Assembly (NCBI GenBank): GCA_018821305.1
Contig: JAHJMN010000121.1
Span: forward strand, 1-40,627
Direction: 5' to 3'
DNA: 40,627 nucleotides
Source: Myxococcota bacterium
GTDB lineage: Bacteria > Myxococcota_A > Polyangia > HGW-17
The translations under genes were made by a program, and so were the position numbers. The notes under the pieces were generated by a model. The model saw only the letters and a list, made by a program, of their open reading frames with translations. It was not told the origin of the DNA and made no database searches. Of this stretch, positions 7,780 through 17,041 are shown piece by piece; positions within the stretch are counted from its first letter, which is position 1; every line of letters begins with the position of its first letter.

Positions 7780-10191
7780 ATGAGTCCCATAAGAAAGAAA
7801 AAAATTCAAAAAGCAATAACTTCTCCTGTTTCTCCAAGAAAGGCTCTCATAAAAAAAATATTAATATGGGGTGGATTGATTACTGCAGGGTCTATTGCTC
7901 TGGGAACATTAACTATTCTCTCTTTATTTTTATATTACAGCAATAGTTCCGATTTACCATCTGTCGAGAAATTGAGGAATTATAAGCCAAATCAAAGCAT
8001 ACGCATAGCAGACCGAAATGGGAATTTAATCGGCTATCTTGGTAAACAGCGCAGGACTGTGGTGCCATTTAACAAGATTCCCAACGTTCTTGTTCATGCC
8101 GTGATTAGCGCTGAAGATGCTAAGTTCTACAGCCATAGCGGGCTGAATTTTTTGGGTATGTTTCGAGCTTTTTGGGTAAACCTTGCAGCAGGTCGCTACA
8201 AACAAGGTGGCTCAACAATAACGCAGCAGGTTGTAAAAGGGTTGTTACTTTCTCCTGAGCGGAAGTTAAAAAGAAAGTTTCAAGAAGTAATTTTAGCAAG
8301 AAGGCTTGATCAAACCCTTACAAAGGACGAAATCCTCAGTATATATTTAAATGAAATATATTTTGGACACGGACGCTATGGGGTGGAAGAAGCCAGTTTA
8401 CTATATTTTTCTAAGCATGTTTGGGAAATAAATGCTGCAGAAAGTGCACTGCTTGCAGGCCTTCCACAGGGACCAGAGTATAATAGCCCGATCAGGCATC
8501 CCAAGCGAGCACGCACGAGACAATTATATGTTCTGGGGCAGATGCGCAGGCATAACTATATAAGTGAAGAGGAGTATCAGAAATCTATCAAGATGCCTCT
8601 ACCTTTGTCAGTGAAACGTGAGGCCCATGAAGGTGCTCCAGAGATCATTGAGTTGGTGAGAAAAAGTGTAGATAGCAATAAACTTGATGCTGTGGGGAAA
8701 CAAATCCGGACTACGATAGATATGGATTTTCAGGCAGCAGCTCGAAAAGCTCTTATAAAAGGTTTAATAGAGTACGACCTCAGGAAAAAAGTGACTAATC
8801 TTAAAACACTTGATTCCAGAAAACTTAAAAAGCATATGGAGAAACTGAAATCAATAAAGAAACTTTCAAAAGGCAAAGTCTACGAAGGCGTAGTGGCTGG
8901 GAAACAAAATGATCATATTATAGTAGATCTCGGGCTTGAGAAAGGAATTATTGAAGAGGGAACTGAACGGTACTGGCCAAATGGTTTTGATTGGAATCGC
9001 TTGAGAGCTAAACCCAAAAAGAAAAACAACCGGAAAAGCAAACAAAAATCTGAGAATACCAAACCTGTGATTAACCCCGGTGACATCATCAGGGTAAGGA
9101 TTCTGGAAGGAAAAACCGATGATCCTGATGCACCTTTGCGGTTGAGAGTCGAATTGGGACCACAGGGTGCTGTTGTTCTTTTGGATGCTAGAAATGGGGA
9201 TATTCTTGCTCTCGCTGGCGGAACAAGTCAGTCCCCCGGTGGGTTTAATCGTGCTACAATGGCTAAAAGGCAACCGGGAAGCTCTTTCAAACCCTTCATT
9301 TATGCCCAAGCCATTTCATCAAGAAAATTCACCGCAGCAACACTCTTGAACGATGGTCCGGAAGTATACAAAAAGTGGATCCCTCGTAACCATGGAAAAT
9401 TCAGAGGCAATATAACTCTTCGCGAGGCTGTAACACATAGCGTGAACTCAATTGCCGTTCATGTACTTAGTAAGGTAGGAATTGAACCTGTACATGCTCT
9501 TGTAAGGAAAGCTGGAATTACAAGCAAACTTGGAAAAGAGTTGTCTTTAGCACTTGGGACCAGCGAAGTCAGTCCTCTGGAGATGGCTCAGGCTTATATG
9601 ATATTTGCCAATGGTGGATTCGTCTATGAGACCGGTTTTATAAAATCTGTCGGTGAGAAAAATATGGAAAGAAGAGTTTCTCAACGAGTAATCGACAGGG
9701 ATTCCGCCTGGATTGTAGCGAACATTTTGAAATCTGTAGTCTTGAAAGGAACAGGCTGGCGGGCAAGGTCATTGAACGTTCCTGTTGCTGGAAAAACAGG
9801 GACTACCAATCAGAGTAAAGATGCCTGGTTCATAGGATTTACGCCGGATTTTGTTTGTGCTGTTTATATTGGCTACGATGATCATAAAACACTTGGCTGG
9901 GGAGAGGAGGGTGGTCGAACTGCTGTGCCTGTTTTCACATATTTAATGAAAGAAGTGATCAAGAAGAATAAAATTCGTCGTGATTTCCCCATTACTGACG
10001 GTATCGTGACCAGACATATTAACCCTAAAACAGGCGAATCTGTAAGCGAATCTGCACCGAATTCTGTGAAAGAATATTTCCTTCGGGGGACTGAACCTGA
10101 GCAACCTGCAATTCCTGTTATTCCTGATGAACCTGCGGAACCGGGAAGCGGCAAAGAACCCCAGGCTCCGGAAGACCTTCTCACCCAATAA
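7780..10191 (+). CDS. Class A penicillin-binding protein (PBP1A-like)
   Basis: A bifunctional peptidoglycan synthase of 803 aa, polymerising glycan strands and cross-linking stem peptides. A basic cytoplasmic N-terminus precedes one transmembrane helix (~31-53). The GT51 glycosyltransferase (~75-250) has catalytic Glu in SAEDAKFYSH and the GGSTITQQ and RKFQEVILARRL motifs. An OB-like insert with a very basic loop (KPKKKNNRKSKQKSE, ~407-421) lies between the two catalytic domains. The transpeptidase has SxxK as SSFK (near residue 501), SVN (near 554) and KTGT (near 671). The C-terminal tail is Pro/Glu-rich (PAIPVIPDEPAEPG). All catalytic motifs are intact. The gene is transcribed alone. Confidence 0.95.
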   Translation: MSPIRKKKIQKAITSPVSPRKALIKKILIWGGLITAGSIALGTLTILSLFLYYSNSSDLPSVEKLRNYKPNQSIRIADRNGNLIGYLGKQRRTVVPFNKIPNVLVHAVISAEDAKFYSHSGLNFLGMFRAFWVNLAAGRYKQGGSTITQQVVKGLLLSPERKLKRKFQEVILARRLDQTLTKDEILSIYLNEIYFGHGRYGVEEASLLYFSKHVWEINAAESALLAGLPQGPEYNSPIRHPKRARTRQLYVLGQMRRHNYISEEEYQKSIKMPLPLSVKREAHEGAPEIIELVRKSVDSNKLDAVGKQIRTTIDMDFQAAARKALIKGLIEYDLRKKVTNLKTLDSRKLKKHMEKLKSIKKLSKGKVYEGVVAGKQNDHIIVDLGLEKGIIEEGTERYWPNGFDWNRLRAKPKKKNNRKSKQKSENTKPVINPGDIIRVRILEGKTDDPDAPLRLRVELGPQGAVVLLDARNGDILALAGGTSQSPGGFNRATMAKRQPGSSFKPFIYAQAISSRKFTAATLLNDGPEVYKKWIPRNHGKFRGNITLREAVTHSVNSIAVHVLSKVGIEPVHALVRKAGITSKLGKELSLALGTSEVSPLEMAQAYMIFANGGFVYETGFIKSVGEKNMERRVSQRVIDRDSAWIVANILKSVVLKGTGWRARSLNVPVAGKTGTTNQSKDAWFIGFTPDFVCAVYIGYDDHKTLGWGEEGGRTAVPVFTYLMKEVIKKNKIRRDFPITDGIVTRHINPKTGESVSESAPNSVKEYFLRGTEPEQPAIPVIPDEPAEPGSGKEPQAPEDLLTQ

Positions 10192-10243
10192 CCCCAACCC
10201 TTGGTGGTAGTTGCTATCATGCAGCGATTACTAAGGAATCGGT

Positions 10244-10723
10244 CTAATTCTCTGATTTGTCTTGATAAAACATCCGAACTAGACTTTCCCCTTTTTCCGG
10301 GTCAAGTTGATATGCTCGTTGTGCCCATTTCTTTGCTTCGTTGAATCTCCCAGCTTCAAGAAGGATAACCGCGAGATCATGATGGGGATCGAAAAAAGCT
10401 GGATCAAGTGCTATTGATTGGAGTAGTGATTTGATGCCATCTTCAAGTTGACCCAGTTTCGCAAGGCAGATCCCACGACCCTTCAGGGCATAAGAATTAT
10501 CTGGTTTAAGAGCTAAGGATTTATCACACCAATCTAGAGCTCCATTTATGTTTCCGGAAAAATACGTTAGAAACCCGAGATTATCGTATATCCATATGCG
10601 AAATTCTTCATCAATTTCATTGCTTAAAGCCGAACTAAGAAGGGCGGTGGCTTCAGTGAAATTACTTTCCTCGATGAGCTTGTTAAAATTGTCGGTAATT
10701 ACTTTTTTTTCTATAGTTGACAT
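10244..10723 (-). CDS. Small TPR-repeat protein
   Basis: A 159-aa soluble protein. After an N-terminal helix pair, three tetratricopeptide repeats can be read (WIYDNLGFLTYFSGNINGAL, YALKGRGICLAKLGQLEDGI, FDPHHDLAVILLEAGRFNEA), each ending with the typical LxLxPxN/D turn. No signal peptide or transmembrane segment is seen. TPRs are protein-binding scaffolds; the partner is unknown. GGAGG lies 6 nt before the ATG, which fixes the start. It converges on the PBP gene and is divergent from the next lipoprotein gene. Confidence 0.85.
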   Translation of the reverse strand: MSTIEKKVITDNFNKLIEESNFTEATALLSSALSNEIDEEFRIWIYDNLGFLTYFSGNINGALDWCDKSLALKPDNSYALKGRGICLAKLGQLEDGIKSLLQSIALDPAFFDPHHDLAVILLEAGRFNEAKKWAQRAYQLDPEKGESLVRMFYQDKSEN

Positions 10724-10760
10724 TCCTGTCCTCCAGTATTATTCATCAGGTGAAATTTAC

Positions 10761-10790
10761 TTGACAGGAACCCTAATATTTCAATAGATT
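10761..10790 (+). promoter_or_regulatory. Sigma70-like promoter of the Cys-rich lipoprotein gene
   Basis: A perfect TTGACA (10761-10766), an 18-bp spacer and TAGATT (10785-10790) lie 28 nt before the ATG at 10819. CAGGAG at 10808-10813 is the ribosome-binding site. Confidence 0.6.
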
Positions 10791-10818
10791 TCTAACAAGT
10801 GTTTTTCAGGAGAAAAAA

Positions 10819-11403
10819 ATGATTTTAAAAAGAAACTTTATTGTAACAATGTCCATGGTCGCAGTACTCACAATTTCATGTAAAGATAACAGGACTTCGG
10901 AATGCGCTAAAGCATATGATATGATTAAAAAATGTCTTCCATCTCTTGCAGTTCAAACTAAGGAGCATGGTCGAATATGCGTTGAAACATATAATAAAAG
11001 TTCGACAAGAGGCAGCATCCTCTGTGCAAAGCAATTTTCCAACTGTGAACAGTTCAAAAGTTGTCTTAATTACAGTTCCATGTGTCGCGATTTTACCGGG
11101 AAGCAGTTTGAACCATGTTTGAAATCTGCCGATAAGTGCGCAAATTATAAAGGGATGGAGTTTAAAAACTGCATAAAGTGTATCAATGAAAAGAACAAAT
11201 CCGGTGATGAACTGAACCAATGTATAAAGAGTTCATCAAGTGACAACCTTCCTGTTGCTCCTGTCACTCCCAAAGATAATGCTCCGGCAATGAAACCCGC
11301 TACTCCTGATAATATGACCGCTCCAGCTGCAACTCCCGATAATATGACCGCTCCGGTTGCAACTCCCGATAATATGACTGCCCCCCCACCAGCAATGAAT
11401 TAG
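10819..11403 (+). CDS. Small Cys-rich lipoprotein with TPDNMTAP repeats
   Basis: A 194-aa predicted lipoprotein with lipobox LTISC (Cys21). Residues ~28-140 contain about a dozen cysteines in short helical-looking units (CAKAYDMIKKC, CEQFKSC, CRDFTGKQFEPC, CANYKGMEFKNC), likely paired as disulfides in the periplasm or at the surface. The tail is three near-perfect copies of ATPDNMTAP followed by PPPAMN, probably a flexible wall-spanning linker. I do not recognise a family. The stop codon directly abuts a type C element at 11404. Confidence 0.8.
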   Translation: MILKRNFIVTMSMVAVLTISCKDNRTSECAKAYDMIKKCLPSLAVQTKEHGRICVETYNKSSTRGSILCAKQFSNCEQFKSCLNYSSMCRDFTGKQFEPCLKSADKCANYKGMEFKNCIKCINEKNKSGDELNQCIKSSSSDNLPVAPVTPKDNAPAMKPATPDNMTAPAATPDNMTAPVATPDNMTAPPPAMN

Positions 11404-11670
11404 TTAGTTAATGTCCTGAAATACCGAAAATCAAATTTTTCGCCCGATTTTTGCTCAGGACAGTAACCGCAAGGTGTTGAATTTATTATAGTGGCCTGTT
11501 AGGATTTTTCAAAAATAACGTCGATTTTTCACTCAGGACAGTAACCGCAAGGTGTTGAATTTATTGTAGTGGCCTGTTAGAGATTTTATTAAATTTCTTC
11601 GTGAAGCGAATTTCAGGACACGAATTAGTTCGTTACTATCTTGAAATACGCGAAGTGAATTTCTGCTGGC
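11404..11670 (+). repeat. Type C intergenic element, copy C1, with an internal 78-bp tandem duplication
   Basis: Left end TTAGTTAATGTCCTG (11404-11418) starts at the base after the stop codon. Right end CAGGACACGAATTAG (11614-11628) is its imperfect inverse. The core CAGGACAGTAACCGCAAGG occurs twice (11456 and 11534; period 78 bp). A right-hand palindromic module resembling TTCGCGAAGCGAA is present as TTCGTGAAGCGAA. A decayed second terminus (TTACTATCTTGAAAT, GCGAAGTGAATTTC) extends to about 11670. The element matches 40487-40627 and the reverse complement of 19150-19290. The rest of the 343-bp gap (11671-11746) holds only the ribosome site of the next gene. Confidence 0.85.
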
Positions 11671-11746
11671 AAATGAACGAAATATTGTGTTTTTTGAGAC
11701 ATGGAGAAAATCATGATATGAAGATCTGATCTGATCGGAGTCTATT

Positions 11747-13543
11747 ATGGTCTATGTTACAAGTGATGAACTAAATCAGAGGATCCCCCTTCTCAGTTCC
11801 GTTGAGTGTGTAGCTGGTGAAGATCTGCCTTCAAGAGTGCTTTCAATGCTTGATCTCGGTACTGGAGGCGTTTTCGTTCAGACATCATATCCTTTGCCCG
11901 TTGGAGCCAGTCTGAAAATTAAATTTTACCCAGGGGATGGCCCAGACCCTGTGGAATCTACCACAGAAGTCACCTGGAGTAGACCCGGGCCAGAAGGCAC
12001 TTATCCACCACCAGGAATGGGATTAAAATTCATTGATTTAAAAGTTGAAGATCAAGAACGCATAAGGCATATTATAAAAATACATAATGATTTTGCCCAA
12101 TATTATGAGAAATATGATGTTCTTCCTGAGGATGCCATGAAATTTCAACCTCCTGTCATAAGGTTGGAAGCAAAGGATGGGACCCAACTATCAGGAAAAT
12201 TGAACAGCCACTGTGCGACTAATATGAATGTAACGATAGCGTTACCTTTTTTACAGGAGAATAGCCGAATCAGTTGTCAGATACCCGACAGAGGGGTTGA
12301 AGAAGGCCGGATAAGTTGGTTAAGATTCGAACAAGATGAACTTTCAGGCACGCCACAGGTCAGAATGGGACTGGAGTTTTCTCTTCAGAGTTGGGGAGAG
12401 GAAAGGATAAAACGCTCTACCATGCCACTTCACTGCTGGCAGGAAACGTCAGATGGCGAGTTTGGCGAAGAAAGCGGATTACAAGATAATTCGCATAACT
12501 CAGGCAGCTTACAGGTGATTGGAACTGTTAACACCCCCAAAGTGCGCAACCTTACTGGGGACCAGATAATTGGTAACAGTGAAATTGGCATCCCAGAGGC
12601 GTGCAACCTTACTGGGGACCAGACATCTGGTGACGTAGTTGAACCTCTTCCTCCGCAGGAAATGGAGCCAATTTGTGATTTAAAAAATACTCAATCGGAT
12701 AGTTTTATTCCGCCAAAAAATGAAATTGTTGCCGATATAATAAATAAAAACAACTATATTGAGTTCGCAGAAAAACCAGTTTTGGTTAAAAAAGATAAGA
12801 ATATTGATGAAATGCCGGAATTCAAACGTCCTCAGACAATTCCGGACTTGAGCTCAGAAATAAATTTTCCACCTCCAGTTTACAGAAAAGACACATTCCC
12901 CGCTCTGGCCACGGGGGCCAGTACGTGGCCACTCACAAAAATTGCAACAGTTGGCGTGTTTGTAATTCTGGCTGCAGGGTTTGGCATAGTAGCATTAAAA
13001 AATAAGGGAGAAAGTCAAAAAACATTAGAAAATCAATCTGATGATAAATTGAAAGTCCTTTTACAGGGCGACCCTGTATATGAACACCAGAAGGGGAAAG
13101 CCATTGAGTCAGTCAAGACAAAACATGTTCCCACTTTGCCTGCTACAGATAACATTAATAAAAAAGAGACTATTAAAGAAATTGCAATAAACAAAGGTGA
13201 TTTGTCCACAAAAGAGGAGAGCGAAAACTCCGTCGATAAACCAGAGAAAAATCTATCTTTACGGAAAGATGGGAAGTATAATAAACTATCAATTCAATTA
13301 GGTGAAAAAGGTACTAAAAGCTCCTGGTATGCCCTTGCATCTCCTCCAGGTATCGTTGTTGATCTTGAATCTCAGACATCTATGACCAAAGGAATCCATG
13401 TTCCTGGGAAGAAAATCCTGAGAAAACTCAAAGTAATAAAAAGAGCGAACAACAGGGAACGAATAATTCTATATACATGGAAAAAACCTGAAAAAGTAAG
13501 TGTAAGCTCAAAAAGCGAGATCCTGACGGTTAAATTTTTATAA
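11747..13543 (+). CDS. PilZ-domain protein with one transmembrane helix and a C-terminal AMIN-like domain
   Basis: A 598-aa protein. Residues ~20-125 match the TIGR02266-type PilZ domain (LDLGTGGVFVQTSYPLPVG ... GMGLKFIDL), a c-di-GMP-related fold; the second motif is DLGTGG rather than the canonical D/NxSxxG. Residues ~135-230 look like a second, degenerate PilZ-like barrel. A linker contains two NLTGDQ repeats, and one transmembrane helix follows (~398-418). About 90 charged residues lead to a C-terminal segment (~510-598, KLSIQLG...SPPGIVVDLES...) resembling AMIN domains that bind peptidoglycan or outer-membrane machinery. The layout suggests a cytoplasmic signal sensor tied to a periplasmic wall-binding module. 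Start ATG 11747 has CGGAG upstream. Confidence 0.78.
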   Translation: MVYVTSDELNQRIPLLSSVECVAGEDLPSRVLSMLDLGTGGVFVQTSYPLPVGASLKIKFYPGDGPDPVESTTEVTWSRPGPEGTYPPPGMGLKFIDLKVEDQERIRHIIKIHNDFAQYYEKYDVLPEDAMKFQPPVIRLEAKDGTQLSGKLNSHCATNMNVTIALPFLQENSRISCQIPDRGVEEGRISWLRFEQDELSGTPQVRMGLEFSLQSWGEERIKRSTMPLHCWQETSDGEFGEESGLQDNSHNSGSLQVIGTVNTPKVRNLTGDQIIGNSEIGIPEACNLTGDQTSGDVVEPLPPQEMEPICDLKNTQSDSFIPPKNEIVADIINKNNYIEFAEKPVLVKKDKNIDEMPEFKRPQTIPDLSSEINFPPPVYRKDTFPALATGASTWPLTKIATVGVFVILAAGFGIVALKNKGESQKTLENQSDDKLKVLLQGDPVYEHQKGKAIESVKTKHVPTLPATDNINKKETIKEIAINKGDLSTKEESENSVDKPEKNLSLRKDGKYNKLSIQLGEKGTKSSWYALASPPGIVVDLESQTSMTKGIHVPGKKILRKLKVIKRANNRERIILYTWKKPEKVSVSSKSEILTVKFL

Positions 13544-13553
13544 AACTAATCAG

Positions 13554-13582
13554 TTACTGTCATGAATTTCGCTTCGCGAAAA
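13554..13582 (+). repeat. Remnant of the repeat family terminal motif with a TTTCGC/GCGAAA hairpin
   Basis: The sequence TTACTGTCATGAATTTCGC lies 10 nt after the PilZ gene stop and continues into TTCGCGAAA. It resembles the two ends of a type C element joined together with the middle deleted. The small hairpin TTTCGC-ttc-GCGAAA could also act in the mRNA 3' end. Confidence 0.5.
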
Positions 13583-13671
13583 CAGTGAGATTCATAAACT
13601 TATAATCAACAGAAACTTAAGCAATCCGTAATTTTCAGAAATCGGATTTCTTTATCCGTCTGGAGGCTTCA

Positions 13672-14349
13672 ATGTCATTCTTAAAAGAAAAAGATCGTCA
13701 GGCTGTAATAAAAGAATTCAGTAAAATAACCAAGGATTTAAAAGTCCTTCTATTTACCACAGACAAAAACTGCATTTTATGCAAAGAGACACAGAGCCTG
13801 CTTGAGGAAGTCACTTCATTGCATCCACGTATAAAAATAGAATCCTATAATGAATCTGATCAAGAAAAGACTGCAAAATTTAAAATTGATAAATATCCGG
13901 CTCTTGTTGTGACTGACATGGACGAGTCAATACTTGGTATTAGATTTTTCGGAATTCCCGCAGGTTATGAATTTGTCAGTTTGCTGAGTGCTTTAGTTGA
14001 AGTAGGAACAGGTAAGGTTGAGCTCAAAAAAGAGACTATTGATATTGTGAACTCAATAAATAAGCCAGTTCATATCCAGATTTTTGTAACCCCATCATGC
14101 CCGTACTGTCCGGGCGCAGTGAGAACTGGACACCAGATGGCTTTATTGAATCCCAATATTACAGCAGATATGGTCGAGGCTCAGGAGTTTGCAGCGTTGA
14201 GTAATAGGTATCATGTGATGGGTGTACCTAGAATTGTAATTAATGAGAATTCGTATTTTGAAGGTTCATTGGCAGAACAAGTATATGTAGAACGCGTCTT
14301 GAAGGCTTTAAATGGTCAGAGTGGGAATCTTTCCATCGATCTGAAATGA
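13672..14349 (+). CDS. Glutaredoxin/protein-disulfide oxidoreductase-like protein (two thioredoxin folds)
   Basis: A 225-aa cytoplasmic protein with two thioredoxin folds, as in protein disulfide oxidoreductase (PDO/TIGR02187) and the AhpF N-terminus. The N-terminal fold has Cys-Ile-Leu-Cys (~34-37). The C-terminal fold has Cys-Pro-Tyr-Cys (143-146) after the typical IFVTPS strand and a cis-Pro loop in GVPRIVI. The CPYC pair is probably the redox-active site, taking electrons from a thioredoxin reductase; no reductase is encoded here. No signal peptide is present. TGGAGG lies before the ATG. Confidence 0.85.
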   Translation: MSFLKEKDRQAVIKEFSKITKDLKVLLFTTDKNCILCKETQSLLEEVTSLHPRIKIESYNESDQEKTAKFKIDKYPALVVTDMDESILGIRFFGIPAGYEFVSLLSALVEVGTGKVELKKETIDIVNSINKPVHIQIFVTPSCPYCPGAVRTGHQMALLNPNITADMVEAQEFAALSNRYHVMGVPRIVINENSYFEGSLAEQVYVERVLKALNGQSGNLSIDLK

Positions 14350-14373
14350 GGAGAACAGTTGCCAAGTAAAAAG

Positions 14374-14431
14374 AATGTTTTCGTAAACATGCTCAATTTT
14401 GAAAAAAATTGAATTTCCGGACACGAACTAA
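14374..14431 (-). repeat. Type A intergenic element, truncated copy A3
   Basis: Read on the minus strand, this is the left third of a type A element: TTAGTTCGTGTCCGG (14417-14431), the AT hairpin (CAATTTT/AAAATTG, 14394-14411) and the AAACAT/ATGTTT hairpin (14375-14390). The similarity stops there. The terminal motif abuts the stop codon of the leftward kinase gene (14432-14434). Confidence 0.8.
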
Positions 14432-17041
14432 TTATTGGATTTTTGTCTTTAAAATAGACCTGATTTTTTCCGACAGGGCTTGAGGGGTATATGGTTTGGG
14501 TAAAAAGGAAACGCTGGGATATTTCAGTTTTTCATTGAGAGCATCGTTGTCGGCATAACCGGATATCAGAAGTATTCTGGTATTTTCATTTTTCTTGAGT
14601 ATCAATTCTGAAAACTCAATGCCACCCATTCCCGGCATTACGATATCACTGATTATGAGATTAAATTCGTTTCCGGAAGAAATCAGATCCCACGCATCTT
14701 CAGAATTTTCGCACACTGTAGTTTCATAGCCCAATCTTTTGAGAATTTTGGTTGTAATTCCTCTAACCTGAACATCATCTTCAACCAGTAGGATTTTTTC
14801 ATTTCCTCCACTGAGTGGGCCTGCTGGTGACTTTTTATTGGTGTTGCCAGTGGAAATGTGTGTGGAAAACGGTATGTAAACATTGAATGTAGTGCCATGC
14901 CCCGGCTCAGATTCGACATCAATAAACCCGTTGTGATTCTGAATTATGCCTTTTACAGTGCTCAAACCAAGACCCGTGCCCTGATTTTCATTTTTAGTTG
15001 TAAAAAATGCTTCAAAAATATGCTCTAAATCAGACTTAGTTATTCCACAGCCGGTGTCAGATATGGAAAGCAGGGAAAATCTGCCGTTTTTCATGTTTGG
15101 CGGGAGGCGACGGGAGCCATTCTCAATATAAACCCTGGATGTTTTTATCGTTATAACTCCAGAACCACTGATTGAATCCTTTGCATTAATAAGAAGGTTT
15201 AAAATTACCTGCTCCAGTCTGTTTTTATCTGCTTTGATAAGAACTGCCTCATTATGAAGAGTGAAAATCAGTCGAATTCTCTCCCCGATTATGCGCTGAA
15301 GGGTCTCCTGCATTTCAATAATTATTTCATTTAAGTCAATAGGCCTGAAAACTGATTCATGGCGACGGCTGAAGGAAAGCAGTCTGGAAATTAAACCCGA
15401 TGAAGAATCCGTGGCTGTTTGAATATCTTTTAAATATTGCCTGATGTTGGAACCTTCCGGCTCTAGAAGTGCCAATTCAGTATTGCCCGAGATTGTTGTT
15501 AGTATGTTTTTGAAATCATGTGCAATTTCGCCCACGAGCATTCCTATGCTACTTATTTTCTGTGCTTGCAGAAGCTTTCTCTCAAGATCTTCTCGCGCTT
15601 TAGTTGCAGAAATCTGGTTTGATATATCACTGATAACTGTACATATCAAGTCAGGCTTGGAATAGTAAGAAGATTTTATCAGCCTGCATTTCATGATATA
15701 ATTATGCTCTCTATTGTCATTTTTTACAAAAGTGTGACTACTTTCCCATTCCCCGTTTTCAAGGGTCAGTTTGAAAATTTCCTTATTGGCTGCAAACGAA
15801 AAAGTATCAGGAAGAACGCTTGATAAATTTAAACCTGCGGGATGTTTTGAAATATCAAGCAGATTCATTGCGCTCTGGTTAATATATACAATGTTGGAAT
15901 TGATATCACTTACTATGACATTTTCGGAAATCTGATCCAGCAGAGTGTTTTGAAAACTAATTTCGGATTCTTTTTTTAATAAAGTTTCTTCAAGAAGTTT
16001 AAGTGACGTCACATCATAATGAATTCCTACAGCTTTTATTGCTCTGTTTTCAGTCCATTCTACAACTTTTCCGCGAGTGAATATATATTTCCAGTGACCA
16101 TCAGCACTATGCATTCTGTATGTATCTTCGAAAATGCTTGATTTACCTGCAAAATGGTCAACCCATTTCATTTTGACTCTTGGAAAGTCAAGTGGATGAC
16201 AAAGACTCAGCCAGCCCTGCGATGTGTAGGGTATAAAATCCGGTTTATATCCTAGAATTGTCAACCATTTTTCACTGACCTTAACATTTGACGTGACTAT
16301 GTCCCATTCCCACAACACACTGTCCGTTGATTCCGAAATTAACTTAAGAAGTTCCCCTGTCACCCAGGTGTCTGATTTGGCTTCTCCAGTCTTGGCATAT
16401 CCTGGTTCAATCTCAAGTTTTAAAAATTCCAGACCATTAAAGTGCAATTTTTCCTTTTTTATGCCAAATGAAAAGCTTGCTCCTGAATGGTCGAAATTTA
16501 AAATAAAATTATTTTCAGTAGATTCAAGAATTCTATCCATTTGACCTGAAAGTGTTTCTTTAAGGTTTACCTCTTGGTTGGTTCCATCAATGATAACTTT
16601 GTCAGGATTGCACTTGATGATCATACTTTGATGAATTAGAGCAACTCCAAGTTGTGATTTGGAAAACGGTTGGCTCGTGATCACAAAATCGGATATATTT
16701 TGAATCGGAGTTGAAGGAATAAAAAAAAGCAATGTCGTAATATGGATATCACTGGAAATGGTTTGAAGGAAGACTTTATATATCAATAAGTTTTCATCAT
16801 TTCCGAATGTGATCCATGTCGTATTCTTATTGGGATTACCACTTTTAAATGATTTTAAAAGATTGGTTATTTTTTTATGGGATGTCTCATTGAATATATT
16901 CAGTAGTTCATCGATGTTGCCCGGTTGGGACAGAAAATGTGAAGCGAAGGCCCGATTGGGAGAAAGAGAATTATCCAGATATAATTGGATAACTGGAAAA
17001 ATACTTTGCTCAAAAACAATATTCAATTGTGAATCGGTCAT
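14432..17041 (-). CDS. PAS-domain hybrid sensor histidine kinase
   Basis: An 869-aa soluble hybrid kinase with no transmembrane segment. An N-terminal ~220 residues of unrecognised sequence are followed by a PAS/PAC domain (VLWEWDIVTSNVKVSEKWL ... VGIHYDVT) and a second PAS (VIVSDINSNIVYINQSAM). HisKA has the phosphorylatable His in GEIAHDFKNIL. The HATPase_c domain has an N-box (ILNLLINAKDSI), a G1 box (DTGCGI) and a G2 box (GTGLGL). The C-terminal receiver has phosphoacceptor Asp in IISDIVMPGMGG and Lys in KPYT. The His-Asp-Phe-Lys-Asn form of the H-box is common in soluble PAS kinases. The signal and downstream partner are unknown. The ribosome site before ATG 17041 is weak. Confidence 0.92.
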   Translation of the reverse strand: MTDSQLNIVFEQSIFPVIQLYLDNSLSPNRAFASHFLSQPGNIDELLNIFNETSHKKITNLLKSFKSGNPNKNTTWITFGNDENLLIYKVFLQTISSDIHITTLLFFIPSTPIQNISDFVITSQPFSKSQLGVALIHQSMIIKCNPDKVIIDGTNQEVNLKETLSGQMDRILESTENNFILNFDHSGASFSFGIKKEKLHFNGLEFLKLEIEPGYAKTGEAKSDTWVTGELLKLISESTDSVLWEWDIVTSNVKVSEKWLTILGYKPDFIPYTSQGWLSLCHPLDFPRVKMKWVDHFAGKSSIFEDTYRMHSADGHWKYIFTRGKVVEWTENRAIKAVGIHYDVTSLKLLEETLLKKESEISFQNTLLDQISENVIVSDINSNIVYINQSAMNLLDISKHPAGLNLSSVLPDTFSFAANKEIFKLTLENGEWESSHTFVKNDNREHNYIMKCRLIKSSYYSKPDLICTVISDISNQISATKAREDLERKLLQAQKISSIGMLVGEIAHDFKNILTTISGNTELALLEPEGSNIRQYLKDIQTATDSSSGLISRLLSFSRRHESVFRPIDLNEIIIEMQETLQRIIGERIRLIFTLHNEAVLIKADKNRLEQVILNLLINAKDSISGSGVITIKTSRVYIENGSRRLPPNMKNGRFSLLSISDTGCGITKSDLEHIFEAFFTTKNENQGTGLGLSTVKGIIQNHNGFIDVESEPGHGTTFNVYIPFSTHISTGNTNKKSPAGPLSGGNEKILLVEDDVQVRGITTKILKRLGYETTVCENSEDAWDLISSGNEFNLIISDIVMPGMGGIEFSELILKKNENTRILLISGYADNDALNEKLKYPSVSFLPKPYTPQALSEKIRSILKTKIQ

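Noticed and set aside
11456-11476. ACC-GCAA-GGT as a GNRA tetraloop hairpin in type C elements
   Set aside because: The stem is only three pairs, and in copy C2 the bases change without keeping the pairing.
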